NCBI RefSeq assembly: GCF_001514305.1
Contig: NZ_KQ949078.1
Coordinates: forward strand, 183,097-247,096
Direction: 5' to 3'
Length of the DNA stretch: 64,000 nt
Origin: Streptomyces dysideae
GTDB lineage: Bacteria; Actinomycetota; Actinomycetes; Streptomycetales; Streptomycetaceae
Shown: one piece after another, positions 26,544-35,773 of the stretch
How positions within the stretch are numbered: position 1 is the stretch's first letter
Layout of the letters: each line of letters starts with the position of its first letter
Notes under the pieces: model-generated
What the model saw: only the letters and a program-made list of their open reading frames with translations
Database searches by the model: none
What the model was told of the DNA's origin: nothing
Made by a program: the position numbers and the translations under genes

Positions 26544-27464
26544 GTGACTGAACTCGGTGAATTCCTGCGCGCATGCCGCGCCCGGGTCACTGCGGAGCAG
26601 GTGGGGCTGCCCACAACCGGGCACCGCCGAGTGCCGGGACTGCGGCGTGAGGAACTCGCGTCGCTGGCAGGCGTCAGCGTGGACTACATCGTGAGGCTGG
26701 AACAAGGCCGCGTGAAGTCGGCTTCGCCCGCCATCCTCACGGCCCTGGCCAGGGCGCTTGAGCTGCGCCCCGACGAGGAGGAATACCTGCTGCGGTGCGC
26801 GGCCGAAGCCGGCATCTCCGGCGAGGCGAAGCCGGCCGCACCGAGAAACCAGCAGATCTCGCAGGCAACACAGGTCCTTCTGGACAGCATGGTGAACGTC
26901 CCGGCGCTCGTGCTTGGCCGTCGCATGGACATCCTGGCGTGGAACAGCCTGAGCGCCGCGCTGTTCACCGACTACTCCAGGCTGCCGGTCAAGCGGCGCA
27001 ACCACATATGGCTCACCTTCCTCGACCCTGAGGTCCGCGGGCTGTATGCGAACTGGGAGAGAGTCGCCCAGGAGTGTGTGGCCTACCTCCGTATGGATGC
27101 CGGCCGCTACCCGAACGATCCCGAGCTCGCGCGGCTCGTCGGGGAACTCTCCTTGAAGGACCCCGACTTCCGCCGATGGTGGTCCGACCACAGAGTGCGG
27201 TCCCAGCGGCCTGGCCGCAAGGAGTTCGTCCACGCGATCGCCGGGGAACTGAGCCTGGACTTCCAGGTGCTGGATGTGCGGGGCTCCGCGGACCAGAGCC
27301 TGCTCGTCTACACGGCGGAACCGCACTCGCCAAGCGCACAGGCCCTGACCTTCCTGGCGGGCTGGGCTGCCACCGAACTCCCCGCCCGGCCGACGGAGGC
27401 GGCAGGACCGCCCCGCCGTCCTGAGGAAGCACCTGCGGCGGGGGAAGCCAAGAACGGGGCGTAG
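26544..27464 (+). CDS. XRE-family regulator with MmyB-like ligand-binding domain
   Basis: The GTG at 26544 has AAGGAG upstream and gives 306 residues. The HTH covers about residues 30-90 (RRVPGLRREELASLAGVSVD then YIVRLEQGR). The C-terminal half contains the MmyB-like features DILAWNSLSAALFTDY, HIWLTFLDPEVRGLYANWE and VAYLRMDAGRYPNDPEL. That domain binds a small hydrophobic ligand in characterised relatives. The gene follows the SDR gene and has a strong terminator behind it, so the SDR-XRE pair makes one unit and is probably autoregulated. A broken paralogue is at 21763-22051. Confidence 0.93.
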   Translation: MTELGEFLRACRARVTAEQVGLPTTGHRRVPGLRREELASLAGVSVDYIVRLEQGRVKSASPAILTALARALELRPDEEEYLLRCAAEAGISGEAKPAAPRNQQISQATQVLLDSMVNVPALVLGRRMDILAWNSLSAALFTDYSRLPVKRRNHIWLTFLDPEVRGLYANWERVAQECVAYLRMDAGRYPNDPELARLVGELSLKDPDFRRWWSDHRVRSQRPGRKEFVHAIAGELSLDFQVLDVRGSADQSLLVYTAEPHSPSAQALTFLAGWAATELPARPTEAAGPPRRPEEAPAAGEAKNGA

Positions 27465-27498
27465 CGCATCAGCGGGACAGGCCGGGCCCGAAACAGTC

Positions 27499-27529
27499 GG
27501 GGAGCAGAGTGCGCGACACTCTGCTCCCC
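27499..27529 (+). terminator. Strong terminator hairpin after the XRE gene
   Basis: GGGGAGCAGAGTG (27499-27511) and CACTCTGCTCCCC (27517-27529) form a perfect 13-bp stem with the five-base loop CGCGA, 35 bases past the stop codon. Confidence 0.8.
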
Positions 27530-27604
27530 AACGCTGATCGTCTATACGTTCCTCACCTTCGCCCTGATCTTGAGTAGCCAGCAGATATTCGGCAACGTCT
27601 CCCG

Positions 27605-27667
27605 CTGGAGCGAGCTGTCGAAGTCCACCGACTACCCCGACGGCGAACAGATCGCATGAGAGAACCG
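27605..27667 (+). repeat. Copy of an SDR gene 3' end (second copy at 35719-35781)
   Basis: These 63 bases match 35719-35781 with a single mismatch near the middle. The second copy is the last 18 codons of the intact SDR at 34925-35773 plus the overlapping start of the following gene. Here nothing of the SDR precedes it, so an SDR gene was deleted just upstream. Confidence 0.85.
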
Positions 27668-28556
27668 ACGAAGTCACCCGAGCTCTCCCGCGCCAACCTG
27701 TGTAACGACCGGAGACTCGATTGAGAACACACGACATGACTGTGGTACTCACCGACGCGACCAGCGGCGTCGGGCAAGCCGCGCCCGTCTGCTGGCGCCG
27801 CAGGTGACCCGATTCCTCCATGGCCCGCAAAGGCCAGCCACAAGAAGACACTGGGCAGCTGGAGGAGCTCCGCGCTGCCGGCCCAGGGGAGGTGCATTAC
27901 GTACACGCTGACTTCGACAGCCTGGCCATAGTGTGCACGCTGGCCTCCGAGATCTCGAAGATCACGGATCGGGTCGATGTGCTCATCAACAACACCGGCC
28001 GTCCGGGAGCACCACGGCGCCGACTCAGCCACGATGGCAATGAAGCGACTCTCCAGACGAACTACCTGGCGCCGTGCTGCTCACCGAACGTCTCACCCCG
28101 TTGCTCGTTGCATCCAGCGGCCGAGTAGTACATTTCGCTTCGGCGACCCATCTGTCCGCTTCCCTCGGCCCGGACGACCTCAATCTCGAGCGCTCCCACT
28201 ACAGCGCATCGATCGCGTACGCGCGCTCGAAACTGGCGCTGGTGGCGCACGCTCGGTGGCTGGTTGAGCAAGCGGCCCCGCCACAGCCGGACGCTGTAAG
28301 TCTCCACCCGGGAGTCATCAGCACCGCGCTCTTGCACGCCATGTTCGATATCGGCGGTGACTCGGTCGTGCACGGAGCGCACCACGTAGTGAATGCCTCC
28401 CAGTCCACCGGTAGGTGGGCCGGCCAGTACCTGGATGAGGGACGGCTGGTCCAGCCGAACCCCATTACCCTCGACGCCGATTTCCGGGACCGGCTCGCAC
28501 ATCGCACCTTCGATCTCTTGCACCGCTCCGGTAAAGCACCTGAAGAGGCTTATTGA
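27660..28556 (+). pseudogene. Frameshifted SDR (retinol-dehydrogenase-like)
   Basis: Three frames together spell one SDR. The first has MTVVLTDATSGVGQAA (TGXXXGXG with T to D change), the second DRVDVLINNTGRPG, the third SSGRVVHFASATHLSASLGP with the catalytic region YSASIAYARSKLALVAHAR, and the tail ends at 28556. At least two frameshifts, near 27780 and 28080, prevent translation. The first 43 codons are homologous to the truncated gene at 35770-35922. The C-terminal frame is open from about 28074 and could make a 160-residue piece, but without the cofactor site it would not be an enzyme. Confidence 0.85.
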
Positions 28557-28593
28557 TCCGAAACGCCGAGGGTTCTGATTCGTTGAACGCCGT

Positions 28594-28974
28594 GTGACTG
28601 AACTGGTGGGGGATGCCCGGCACTTGTCGCCTTCGGCGCAGGAAGCGTTGCGGATGCGGGCGGCAGGAAGAGACCTGGCCGGCGATCCGCGCGAAGGCCA
28701 GGGCCGAGGGCGCCGGGGTGCTCTTCACCGACCAGGTCACCGGCCGCACCTGGGGTGCGAGGGGCCGCGCCCCGATCGTGCGCCGCACCTGCAACCGCTT
28801 CTCGGCCAATGCGATGTCCGCGATCAGCACGAAGGGCCGCGCCACTTCATGGTCTTCGCCGAGACCTTCGACGCGACGGTGATGTGCCGCTTTCTGGACC
28901 GGCTCATCGGCCACTTCGACCACAAGGTCCACTCCACGACCTGGGACGACGCCGACGCGAGTTCGATTTGCTGA
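28594..28974 (+). mobile_element. IS630-family transposase remnant with internal deletion
   Basis: MTELVGDARHLSPSAQEALR is the typical N-terminus of streptomycete IS630-type transposases. The next recognisable part, in the +1 frame, is ETWPAIRAKARAEGAGVLFT with DQVTGRTWGARGRAP; the original frame then resumes with FMVFAETFDATVMCRFLDRL and IGHFDHKVH. The middle HTH region and first part of the catalytic domain are missing, and the C-terminus with the last acidic residue is lost. The element cannot move by itself. No clear terminal inverted repeats were found. Confidence 0.8.
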
Positions 28975-29170
28975 CGCGTCGAGCACGAGAATCGCGAAAC
29001 ACGCCTCACACGCATAGGTGCACGGCGGCAATTTCTCTTCAACGGCATAATTGCACAACATGGCGGAGTGTGCGACTTTTACTGAGACGAGACATATGAC
29101 TGCAGGGCTAGAATCACAGAATTTCCCTTGCCTGGCAAGTAAACCTCCGGAAAATCAGAATTGAGGCGCC

Positions 29171-29689
29171 ATGAAGCATGCGGAAACCGAGGCACGGTCG
29201 GCCGGACAGGCGCCGCCGGACGTGCCCCAGGTCGACGTCACCCTGAACGTGAACGGCACACTCCACCGGCTCCGGCTCGATGCGCGGGTCACGCTGCTGG
29301 ACGCGCTGCGTGACCACCTGGGCCTCACCGGAGCGCAAAAGGGGTGTGACCAGGGTGCGTGCGGGGCCTGCACGGTCATGGTCGACGGGAAGCGCGTGGT
29401 GTCGTGTCTCGCGCTTGCCGCGCAGTACGAGGGGCGCGAGATCACCACCGTGGAATCCCTGTCGGTCGACGGCGAGTTGCACCCCATGCAGGCGGCCTTC
29501 GCCCGGCATGACGCGTTCCAGTGCGGTTACTGCACGCCCGGGCAGATCATGTCCGCGGTCTGCCTCATCGCCGAGGGACGTGCGAACTCGGAGGAAGACA
29601 TCCGCGAGTTCATGAGCGGCAACATCTGCCGTTGCGGCGCCTACCCGAACATCCGCGCGGCAATTCGCGAAGTGACAACGGAAGGTTGA
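29171..29689 (+). CDS. Molybdenum hydroxylase small subunit, [2Fe-2S] (YagT/xanthine-dehydrogenase type)
   Basis: The 172-residue protein from ATG 29171 (GAGG four bases upstream) has both iron-sulfur domains: the plant-type ferredoxin cluster ligands in GCDQGACGACTVMVDGKRVV plus the following SC, and the C-terminal helical domain with CGYCTPGQIM and ICRCGAYPNI. It carries electrons from the Mo subunit to the FAD subunit. It is the first gene of a tight operon; the next start is two bases after its stop. No Tat signal with twin Arg is seen, so the enzyme is probably cytoplasmic. A partial copy of its 3' end lies at 22230-22482. Confidence 0.94.
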   Translation: MKHAETEARSAGQAPPDVPQVDVTLNVNGTLHRLRLDARVTLLDALRDHLGLTGAQKGCDQGACGACTVMVDGKRVVSCLALAAQYEGREITTVESLSVDGELHPMQAAFARHDAFQCGYCTPGQIMSAVCLIAEGRANSEEDIREFMSGNICRCGAYPNIRAAIREVTTEG

Positions 29690-29691
29690 CA

Positions 29692-30681
29692 ATGCATCCC
29701 TTCGAGTATGCCCGGGCCACCGACGCCGACCAGGCCGTGGCCGTGGTCAGCGCTGATCCGCACGCGTCGTTCCTCGCCGGCGGCACCACGCAGCTGGACC
29801 TGATGAAGGACGGGGTTCTGCACCCCGAACGGCTCATCGACATCACCCGCCTCCCCCTCGGCGGCATCACGCACACCGACTCGGCGATCCAGGTCGGCGC
29901 GCTCACGACGATGGAGGAACTGGCCGCGGACCCCGTCGTACGAGAGAGACTGCCGTTCGTCCGGGAAGCCCTGCTGTTCGGCGCCTCGACCCAGCTGCGC
30001 AACATGGCCACCATCGGCGGAAACCTTCTGCAGCGAGCCCGGTGCCGCTACTTCAGAGACCCCACCGTCGGCGCCTGCAACAAGCGCAACCCCGGATCGG
30101 GGTGTGCCGCCATCACGGGAATCCAGCGGATGCACGCCATCCTCGGCACCAGCGACCACTGCATCGCCCTGCACGCCTCGGACGTCGCGGTACCGCTGGC
30201 AGCACTCGACGCGATCGTCCACATCCAGGGCCCTGACGGTGCACGGCCGATTCCCCTGACGCAGTTCTACCTGCCGCCGGGCGACACACCTCACATCGAG
30301 AACGTGCTGCGGCACGGTGAGCTGATCACCGCGGTCGAGATCCCGCTGCTTGGCGAAGGAACACGGTCTCACTACCTCAAGGTCCGTGACCGCGTCTCCT
30401 ACGAGTTCGCGCTGACCTCGGCCGGCGTCGCTCTCGCGATCGAAGACGGCCTCATTCAGGAGGCGCGCGTGGCGCTGGGCGGGGTCGGCACCATCCCCTG
30501 GCGCGCCTGGGGCGCGGAGGATGTCCTGGAGGGGGCCCGCGCGGGGGCGGACGTCTTCCGCACGGCGGCGGAGGCGGCCCTTGATGGGGCCAGGCCGCTA
30601 CCTGGAACCGCATTCAAGGTGGAGTTGGCCAAGCGCACTCTCGTGCGCACGCTGGAGACCGTTGCAGGAGCGCTGTCATGA
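29692..30681 (+). CDS. Molybdenum hydroxylase FAD subunit (YagS type)
   Basis: The 329-residue protein starts at ATG 29692, two bases after the small-subunit stop. ASFLAGGTTQLDLMKDGVL is the first FAD loop and ATIGGNLLQRARCRYFRD the second, and the Cys-rich insertion CNKRNPGSGCAAITGIQRMH is typical of YagS-like subunits, which can carry an extra iron-sulfur cluster there. The C-terminal CO-dehydrogenase flavoprotein domain follows. It passes electrons to an acceptor. The gene overlaps the next start by four bases (ATGA). Confidence 0.94.
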   Translation: MHPFEYARATDADQAVAVVSADPHASFLAGGTTQLDLMKDGVLHPERLIDITRLPLGGITHTDSAIQVGALTTMEELAADPVVRERLPFVREALLFGASTQLRNMATIGGNLLQRARCRYFRDPTVGACNKRNPGSGCAAITGIQRMHAILGTSDHCIALHASDVAVPLAALDAIVHIQGPDGARPIPLTQFYLPPGDTPHIENVLRHGELITAVEIPLLGEGTRSHYLKVRDRVSYEFALTSAGVALAIEDGLIQEARVALGGVGTIPWRAWGAEDVLEGARAGADVFRTAAEAALDGARPLPGTAFKVELAKRTLVRTLETVAGALS

Positions 30682-32888
30682 CGACTCTCGAAGCCGGCAC
30701 GATCGTCGGTGCGGGCCTTGACCGCGTGGACGCCCCGCTGAAGGTGACCGGGGCGGCGCAGTATCCCAACGACTTCTCCTTCCCCGGTATGGCGCACGCC
30801 GCCTTGGTGGGCAGCACCATCGCCGCGGGGCGCATGCGCGGCATCGATGTGACGGATGCCCTGGCGGCGCCGGGTGTGCTGACCGTCATCACGCATCTGA
30901 CCGCGCCGAAGCTGGAACGCGGTCCGATGACGCTGCTGGGCGGATCGCCTCCGGCTCCGCTGCAGGACGACCGCGTCCTGCACTACGGTCAGCACATCGC
31001 GATCGTGGTGGCCGAGAGCTCGGAGCAGGCTCGGCACGCCGCACGGCTGGTACGCGTCGAGTACGAGGCGACTGAGGCCGTGCTCGACGTGGACGACCCG
31101 CGTGCCGAGATCGTCGAGAACCCCTGGGGGCTGGACACCGAACGCGGAGATGTGAACGCTGGATTCGCCCAGTCCGACGTTGTCGTCGAGGGCACCTACA
31201 CCACCCCCGACAACACCAACAACCCGCTCGGCCTGATGACGACCATCGCGTCCTGGCACGGGGACGCGCTCACCGTGCACGACTCCACGCAGTGGCCGCA
31301 CAACGTGCGTACCTCGCTGGCCACGATCTTCAAGGTCCCCGAGAGCGGCATCCGGGTGCTCGCCCCCTTCGTCGGCGGCGGCTTCGGGGCCGGCCTGCGC
31401 GTGTGGTCCCACGTCATCCTCACCGTGCTCGCGGCCCGCGAGGTCAAGCGCCCGGTCAAGCTGGTCCTGACCCGGCCGGAGATGTTCACCTCCGTGGGAC
31501 ACCGGCCCAACAGCGTCCAGCAGATCAAGATCGGTTCCACCCGCGACGGGGACCTCGTCGCCATCGAACATCACGGCATCTCGTCGGTTGCGATGGAGGA
31601 TGACGACTACGAACCGGTCTCCGTCGGTTCCGCCGTCTCCTACGCCTGCCCCAACGTGCTGACCGTCGACCGGCAGGCACGCCTGAACATCCCCTGCCCG
31701 GGCTCCATGCGCGCACCGGCGGAGGGCCAGGGCAGCTTCGCTCTGGAGTCCGCGATTGACGAAGTCGCCTACGCCGTCGGAATGGACCCCCTCGAGATCC
31801 GCTTGCGCAACTACGCGGAGGAGAACCCGGTCCTCGGCCTTCCCTGGTCGAGCAAGGCACTGCGGGAGTGCTATCTCGAGGGCGCCGAGCGGTTCGGCTG
31901 GTCGCGGCGCACCCCGGAACCGGGCTCCATGCGGGACGGCCGCTGGCTCGTCGGCTACGGCCTGGCCGGTGTCTCCTACCCCTTCTACCAGGTGCCGTGC
32001 CAGGCTCGCGCCTCCGTGCGTCGTGACGGCTCGGCATACGTGCGCAGCGCCGCCACCGACATCGGAACCGGCACCTACACGGTCATGACCCAGCTGGCAG
32101 CGGAGCTTCTGGGGCTCGACGTCACCCAAGTGCGTTTCGACCTCGGCGACTCCGACATGCCGTACTCACCACAGGCCGGCGGCTCTGGTCTCACCGGTGC
32201 CCTCGCCAACGCCGTCCACGCCGCCTGCCGGCGCCTTGTGCAGGAATTCCTCGACGTGGTGCGCGACGACACCGAATCCCCACTGCGCGCAGCCGCGCTC
32301 GATGACGTGGCGGTCACCGACGGGCGCATCCACCGCATCACGGACCCCGAACAAGGCGAGTCCTACGTCGACATCCTCGCTCGGCATGGTCTGGAGGAAC
32401 TCAGCGCCGACGGCAGAAGCACACCGCCTCGGAGCGAGGAACTGGGCATGGCCATCGCCGGTGCCTTCGGGGCGAAATTCGTCGAGGTCCGCATCGACCC
32501 CGACCTGGGGCTGCTGCGCGTGGCACGCGTGGTCTCCGCCATTGACGGCGGTCGCATCCTCAACGAGAAGACCGCCACCAGCCAGATCGTCGGTGGCACG
32601 GTCGGCGGCATCAGCCAGGCGATGTTCGAGGAAACCGCCACCGACCAGGGCACCGGCCGCATCGCCAACGCGACGTTCGGCGACTACCTCATGCCTGTCA
32701 ACGCGGACGTTCCCGACATGGACACGCTGTTTGTCGGCGGGCCTGATCGGGCAACCGCCGTCGGCACCAAGGGAGTCGGCGAAATCGGACTGGTCGGCCT
32801 GGCAGCGGCCATCGGCAACGCCGTCTTCCACGCCACCGGACGCCGCATCCGCTCCCTTCCGATCACCATCGACCAGCTCATGCTCTGA
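30678..32888 (+). CDS. Molybdenum hydroxylase large subunit (molybdopterin-binding, YagR/xanthine-dehydrogenase type)
   Basis: This 736-residue protein is the catalytic subunit. The N-terminal half is an aldehyde oxidase a/b hammerhead domain (VDAPLKVTGAAQYPNDF). The Mo-binding parts include APFVGGGFGAGLRVWSHVIL, PGSMRAPAEGQGSFALESAI and QAGGSGLTGALANAV. The likely catalytic Glu is in GTKGVGEIGLVG near the C-terminus. Relatives oxidise aldehydes or N-heterocycles with water as oxygen source. The nearby aldehyde dehydrogenase and SDR genes fit an alcohol/aldehyde oxidation function, but the substrate is not predictable. Translation is coupled to the FAD subunit. Confidence 0.94.
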   Translation: MTTLEAGTIVGAGLDRVDAPLKVTGAAQYPNDFSFPGMAHAALVGSTIAAGRMRGIDVTDALAAPGVLTVITHLTAPKLERGPMTLLGGSPPAPLQDDRVLHYGQHIAIVVAESSEQARHAARLVRVEYEATEAVLDVDDPRAEIVENPWGLDTERGDVNAGFAQSDVVVEGTYTTPDNTNNPLGLMTTIASWHGDALTVHDSTQWPHNVRTSLATIFKVPESGIRVLAPFVGGGFGAGLRVWSHVILTVLAAREVKRPVKLVLTRPEMFTSVGHRPNSVQQIKIGSTRDGDLVAIEHHGISSVAMEDDDYEPVSVGSAVSYACPNVLTVDRQARLNIPCPGSMRAPAEGQGSFALESAIDEVAYAVGMDPLEIRLRNYAEENPVLGLPWSSKALRECYLEGAERFGWSRRTPEPGSMRDGRWLVGYGLAGVSYPFYQVPCQARASVRRDGSAYVRSAATDIGTGTYTVMTQLAAELLGLDVTQVRFDLGDSDMPYSPQAGGSGLTGALANAVHAACRRLVQEFLDVVRDDTESPLRAAALDDVAVTDGRIHRITDPEQGESYVDILARHGLEELSADGRSTPPRSEELGMAIAGAFGAKFVEVRIDPDLGLLRVARVVSAIDGGRILNEKTATSQIVGGTVGGISQAMFEETATDQGTGRIANATFGDYLMPVNADVPDMDTLFVGGPDRATAVGTKGVGEIGLVGLAAAIGNAVFHATGRRIRSLPITIDQLML

Positions 32889-32983
32889 GACCCGCTCCGC
32901 GGCCGATGCGCCGCGGAGCCGTCCTCGTCGCCGGCACCACAGTCCGGTGCCGTGCCGTACCGCCCGAGTCCGGGGAGAAACCG

Positions 32984-34171
32984 ATGCTGGACATCGCACG
33001 AGAGCTGTGCCACTGGATCGAGGAAGGCCGGGACTTCGCCGTCGCCAGCGTGGTCGCGGTCAGCGGCAGCGCACCCCGTGCGCCTGGCGCCGCTCTTGCC
33101 GTGGACGGCGACGGCGTGGCCGTCGGCTCGGTCTCGGGCGGTTGTGTGGAGGGTGCGGTGTACGACCTGTGTCAGCAGGTGCTGCAGGACGGCGAGACCG
33201 TCCTGCAGCAGTTCGGGTACAGCGACGAGGACGCCTTCGCCGTCGGCCTCACGTGTGGCGGTGTCATCGACATCCTGGTCACGCCGGTCCGTGTCGGCGA
33301 TCCGCGCCGGGACGTCTTCGCTGCCGCCTTGTTCGCCGCACGCTCACGCGAGACGATCGCGCTGACTCGTATCGCCGACGGGCCGGCCGAACTGCTCGGT
33401 CGCGGGCTGGCAGTCCACTCCGACGGATCGTATGAGGGCACCCTCGGCGACCGGCCCCAGCTGAATCGCACCGCAGCGGCCGAGGCCCGAGCGATGCTGG
33501 AACTTGGGCGCACCGGGACAGTTCTGATCGGCGAAAAGGGGTTTTACTGCGGTCGCCCACTGACCCTGCTGGTCGAGTCCAGCGTCCCGGCCCCCCGCTT
33601 GATCGTCTTCGGGGCGATCGACTTCGCGGCCGCTCTGGTGCGGCTCGGTAAATTCCTCGGCTACCACGTGACCGTCTGCGATGCCCGACCGGTATTCGCC
33701 ACCCGGGCGCGTTTCCCGGAGGCGGACGACGTGGTCGTCGACTGGCCCCACCGCTATCTGAAAGTCACCCAGGTCGACAACCGGACGGCGCTGTGTGTGC
33801 TCACGCACGATGCCAAGTTCGACGTACCGCTCCTGGAGCGGGCGCTGAAGCTGCCGGTTGCCTATGTCGGGGCCATGGGGTCCCGGCAAACACACGAGGA
33901 CCGCACGCGGCGCCTGCGCGCAGCAGGCGTGACAGATCACGAGTTGGCACGGTTGCGTTCACCGATCGGCCTCGACCTCGGAGCGCGCACGCCGGAGGAG
34001 ACGGCCCTGTCGATCGTCGCCGAGCTGGTCGCCGACCGCCAGGGAGGCTCAGGCCTCCCACTGGCCGGTACTCGCAGTCCCATTCACCACGACACCGCTC
34101 CTGTCTCCGGTTGCGCCGCGCGTCGGCAGCCGATGCCGACGCCGCTCCTCCCTCAGGCATCCGTCAGATGA
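32984..34171 (+). CDS. XdhC/CoxI-family molybdenum-cofactor insertion factor
   Basis: ATG 32984 with GGGGAG upstream gives 395 residues. An N-terminal XdhC_CoxI domain (SVVAVSGSAPRAPGAALAVD, then GSVSGGCVEGAVYD) is followed by a Rossmann domain (RLIVFGAIDFAAALVRLGKF, then ITHDAKFD-like LTHDAKFDVPLLE and YVGAMGSRQTHEDR). In Rhodobacter, XdhC binds the molybdenum cofactor, helps add the terminal sulfur and delivers it to the enzyme. Its position 95 bases after the Mo subunit supports maturation of this very enzyme. The usual GXGXXA loop reads GAIDFA, an atypical cofactor-binding loop. Confidence 0.9.
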   Translation: MLDIARELCHWIEEGRDFAVASVVAVSGSAPRAPGAALAVDGDGVAVGSVSGGCVEGAVYDLCQQVLQDGETVLQQFGYSDEDAFAVGLTCGGVIDILVTPVRVGDPRRDVFAAALFAARSRETIALTRIADGPAELLGRGLAVHSDGSYEGTLGDRPQLNRTAAAEARAMLELGRTGTVLIGEKGFYCGRPLTLLVESSVPAPRLIVFGAIDFAAALVRLGKFLGYHVTVCDARPVFATRARFPEADDVVVDWPHRYLKVTQVDNRTALCVLTHDAKFDVPLLERALKLPVAYVGAMGSRQTHEDRTRRLRAAGVTDHELARLRSPIGLDLGARTPEETALSIVAELVADRQGGSGLPLAGTRSPIHHDTAPVSGCAARRQPMPTPLLPQASVR

Positions 34172-34408
34172 CTCGCCCCGGCCCAGCGCTGCACAACGTG
34201 CAGAAGAAACGTCTCTGCGAAGGCCGGCTCGGGCGGAGGAACCACGGCGCGCGACGGGGCGGGCGGACCCGGAGCCCAGGGTGCCGACGGGACGGGTGAC
34301 AGGGGGGAGGGCTTCGCATATCCCGTCATGTGACGGATGTCCCGAACGGTGATCCGCGCCATGGTTGCGGTGCGGCGCCAGTGCATTCAGAAAAAGGGGA
34401 GGGCCTCC
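34172..34408. other. Intergenic region
   Basis: This gap holds no conserved gene. It ends with GGGGAGGG, the ribosome site of the SsgA-like gene; the stretch around 34330-34400 probably has its promoter. Confidence 0.4.
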
Positions 34409-34864
34409 ATGCCCGACAAAGGACCGGAGATCTCAGCCGACCGACCGACTGTCGGTCACTTCAGCTCACTGCCCATGCACATCCATCGGATCCTGTGGTC
34501 CTCGATCCGTGTCCCGATGCGCGCCGTGTTCCACTACGCCCCGGCTGATCCCCTCTCGGTGTCCGTCCGTCTCCGCCCCGCCGAGGGCCCTGTCGTGACC
34601 TGGGTCGTCTCGCGTGATCTGCTCTATGAGGGCACGCAGGGACCCACCGGCACAGGTGACATAAGACTCTGGCCGTCCATGACTCACACCCGGCCCGTGC
34701 TGAACATGCGGCTTGAATCGCGTGGCACGACGGCACTGTTCGAGTTGGACCTGCCCAAGCTGGAGGCCTGGCTGCTGAGCACCTTCGACCTGGTGCCACC
34801 CGGCACGGAACTGGACGGGACCGACTGGGACCTGTGGTTGGAGCGGCTGCTCGGCGGTGCCTGA
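34409..34864 (+). CDS. SsgA-like protein (SALP), sporulation/cell division regulator
   Basis: ATG 34409, six bases after GGGGAGGG, gives 151 residues. SALP features are RVPMRAVFHYAPADPLSVSV, VTWVVSRDLLYEGTQGPTGT, GDIRLWPSM and the C-terminal ELDGTDWDLWLERLLGG. SALPs help position septa and control autolytic cleavage in Streptomyces. This is an orphan copy in an oxidoreductase region, not near known whi or ssg genes. The sequence is intact with normal length (about 130-145 residues in other members). Confidence 0.9.
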   Translation: MPDKGPEISADRPTVGHFSSLPMHIHRILWSSIRVPMRAVFHYAPADPLSVSVRLRPAEGPVVTWVVSRDLLYEGTQGPTGTGDIRLWPSMTHTRPVLNMRLESRGTTALFELDLPKLEAWLLSTFDLVPPGTELDGTDWDLWLERLLGGA

Positions 34865-34924
34865 GCACCTCTCGGACGAACTCCCCCGCCTCACCTGACA
34901 CCTCATGATTTCAACGGAGAGAAG

Positions 34925-35773
34925 ATGTCCCGCACGTTCCTCATCACCGGCGTGAGCAGTGGTCTCGGCCGCGCCTTCGCCACCGCCGCCCTCGAGGCCG
35001 GCCACACCGTCGTCGGCACCGTTCGGGACAAGGAGCAGATCGCCGGCTTCGAGCAGCTCGCCCCGGGTCGCGCCCACGCCCGCGTGCTCGACGTCACCGA
35101 CACCGATGCCATCGCACCGACCGTCGCGGCGATCGAGGACGGGACGGGTCCCATCGACGTGCTCGTCAACAACGCCGGTTACGGCGTCGAGGGCACCTTC
35201 GAGGAGACCCCGCTCGACACCTTCCGCCACCAGTTCGACGTCAACGTCCTCGGCGTCATCGCGGTCACCCAGGCCGTCCTGCCCCGCATGCGCGAGCGCC
35301 GGGCCGGTCACATCCTGTTCGTGACCTCCATGGGTGGTCTGCGCACCTACCCCGGCCTGTCCGCTTATCACGGCTCCAAGTTCGCCGTCGAGGGCCTCGC
35401 CGCCTCCCTCGCCCAGGAAATCTCACCGCTCGGCATTCACGTCACCGCGATCGAGCCCGGCGCCTTCCGCACCGACTGGGCCGGCCGCTCCATGCACCGC
35501 GTCGAGACCACCATCGCCGACTACGACCCGGTCTTCGCCCCGATCCGCGAACACCGCCTCGCCATGAGGGGACACCAACTCGGCAACCCCGCCCAAGCCG
35601 GCCGCGCCCTGCTCGCCGTCATCGAGGCCGAGAACCCGCCGACCCACCTCATCCTCGGCAGCGACGCGCTCCGTCTCGTCGCCGACGCCCGCGCCGCCTT
35701 CGACGCCGAGACAGCCGCCTGGAGCGAGCTGTCGAAGTCCACCGACTACCCCGACGGGGAACAGATCGCATGA
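34925..35773 (+). CDS. Short-chain dehydrogenase/reductase
   Basis: The ATG at 34925 has GGAGAGAAG upstream and gives 282 residues. Motifs: TGVSSGLGRAF, DVLVNNAGYGVEG, the catalytic Ser in FVTSMGGLRT and the Tyr/Lys pair in YHGSKFAVEG. It belongs to the same group as the SDR at 25652-26500. Its last codons overlap the ATG of a truncated second SDR (ATGA at 35770-35773). The last 18 codons and that junction occur again at 27605-27667. A fragment at 9640-9813 has the same NNAGYGVEG segment. Confidence 0.93.
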   Translation: MSRTFLITGVSSGLGRAFATAALEAGHTVVGTVRDKEQIAGFEQLAPGRAHARVLDVTDTDAIAPTVAAIEDGTGPIDVLVNNAGYGVEGTFEETPLDTFRHQFDVNVLGVIAVTQAVLPRMRERRAGHILFVTSMGGLRTYPGLSAYHGSKFAVEGLAASLAQEISPLGIHVTAIEPGAFRTDWAGRSMHRVETTIADYDPVFAPIREHRLAMRGHQLGNPAQAGRALLAVIEAENPPTHLILGSDALRLVADARAAFDAETAAWSELSKSTDYPDGEQIA

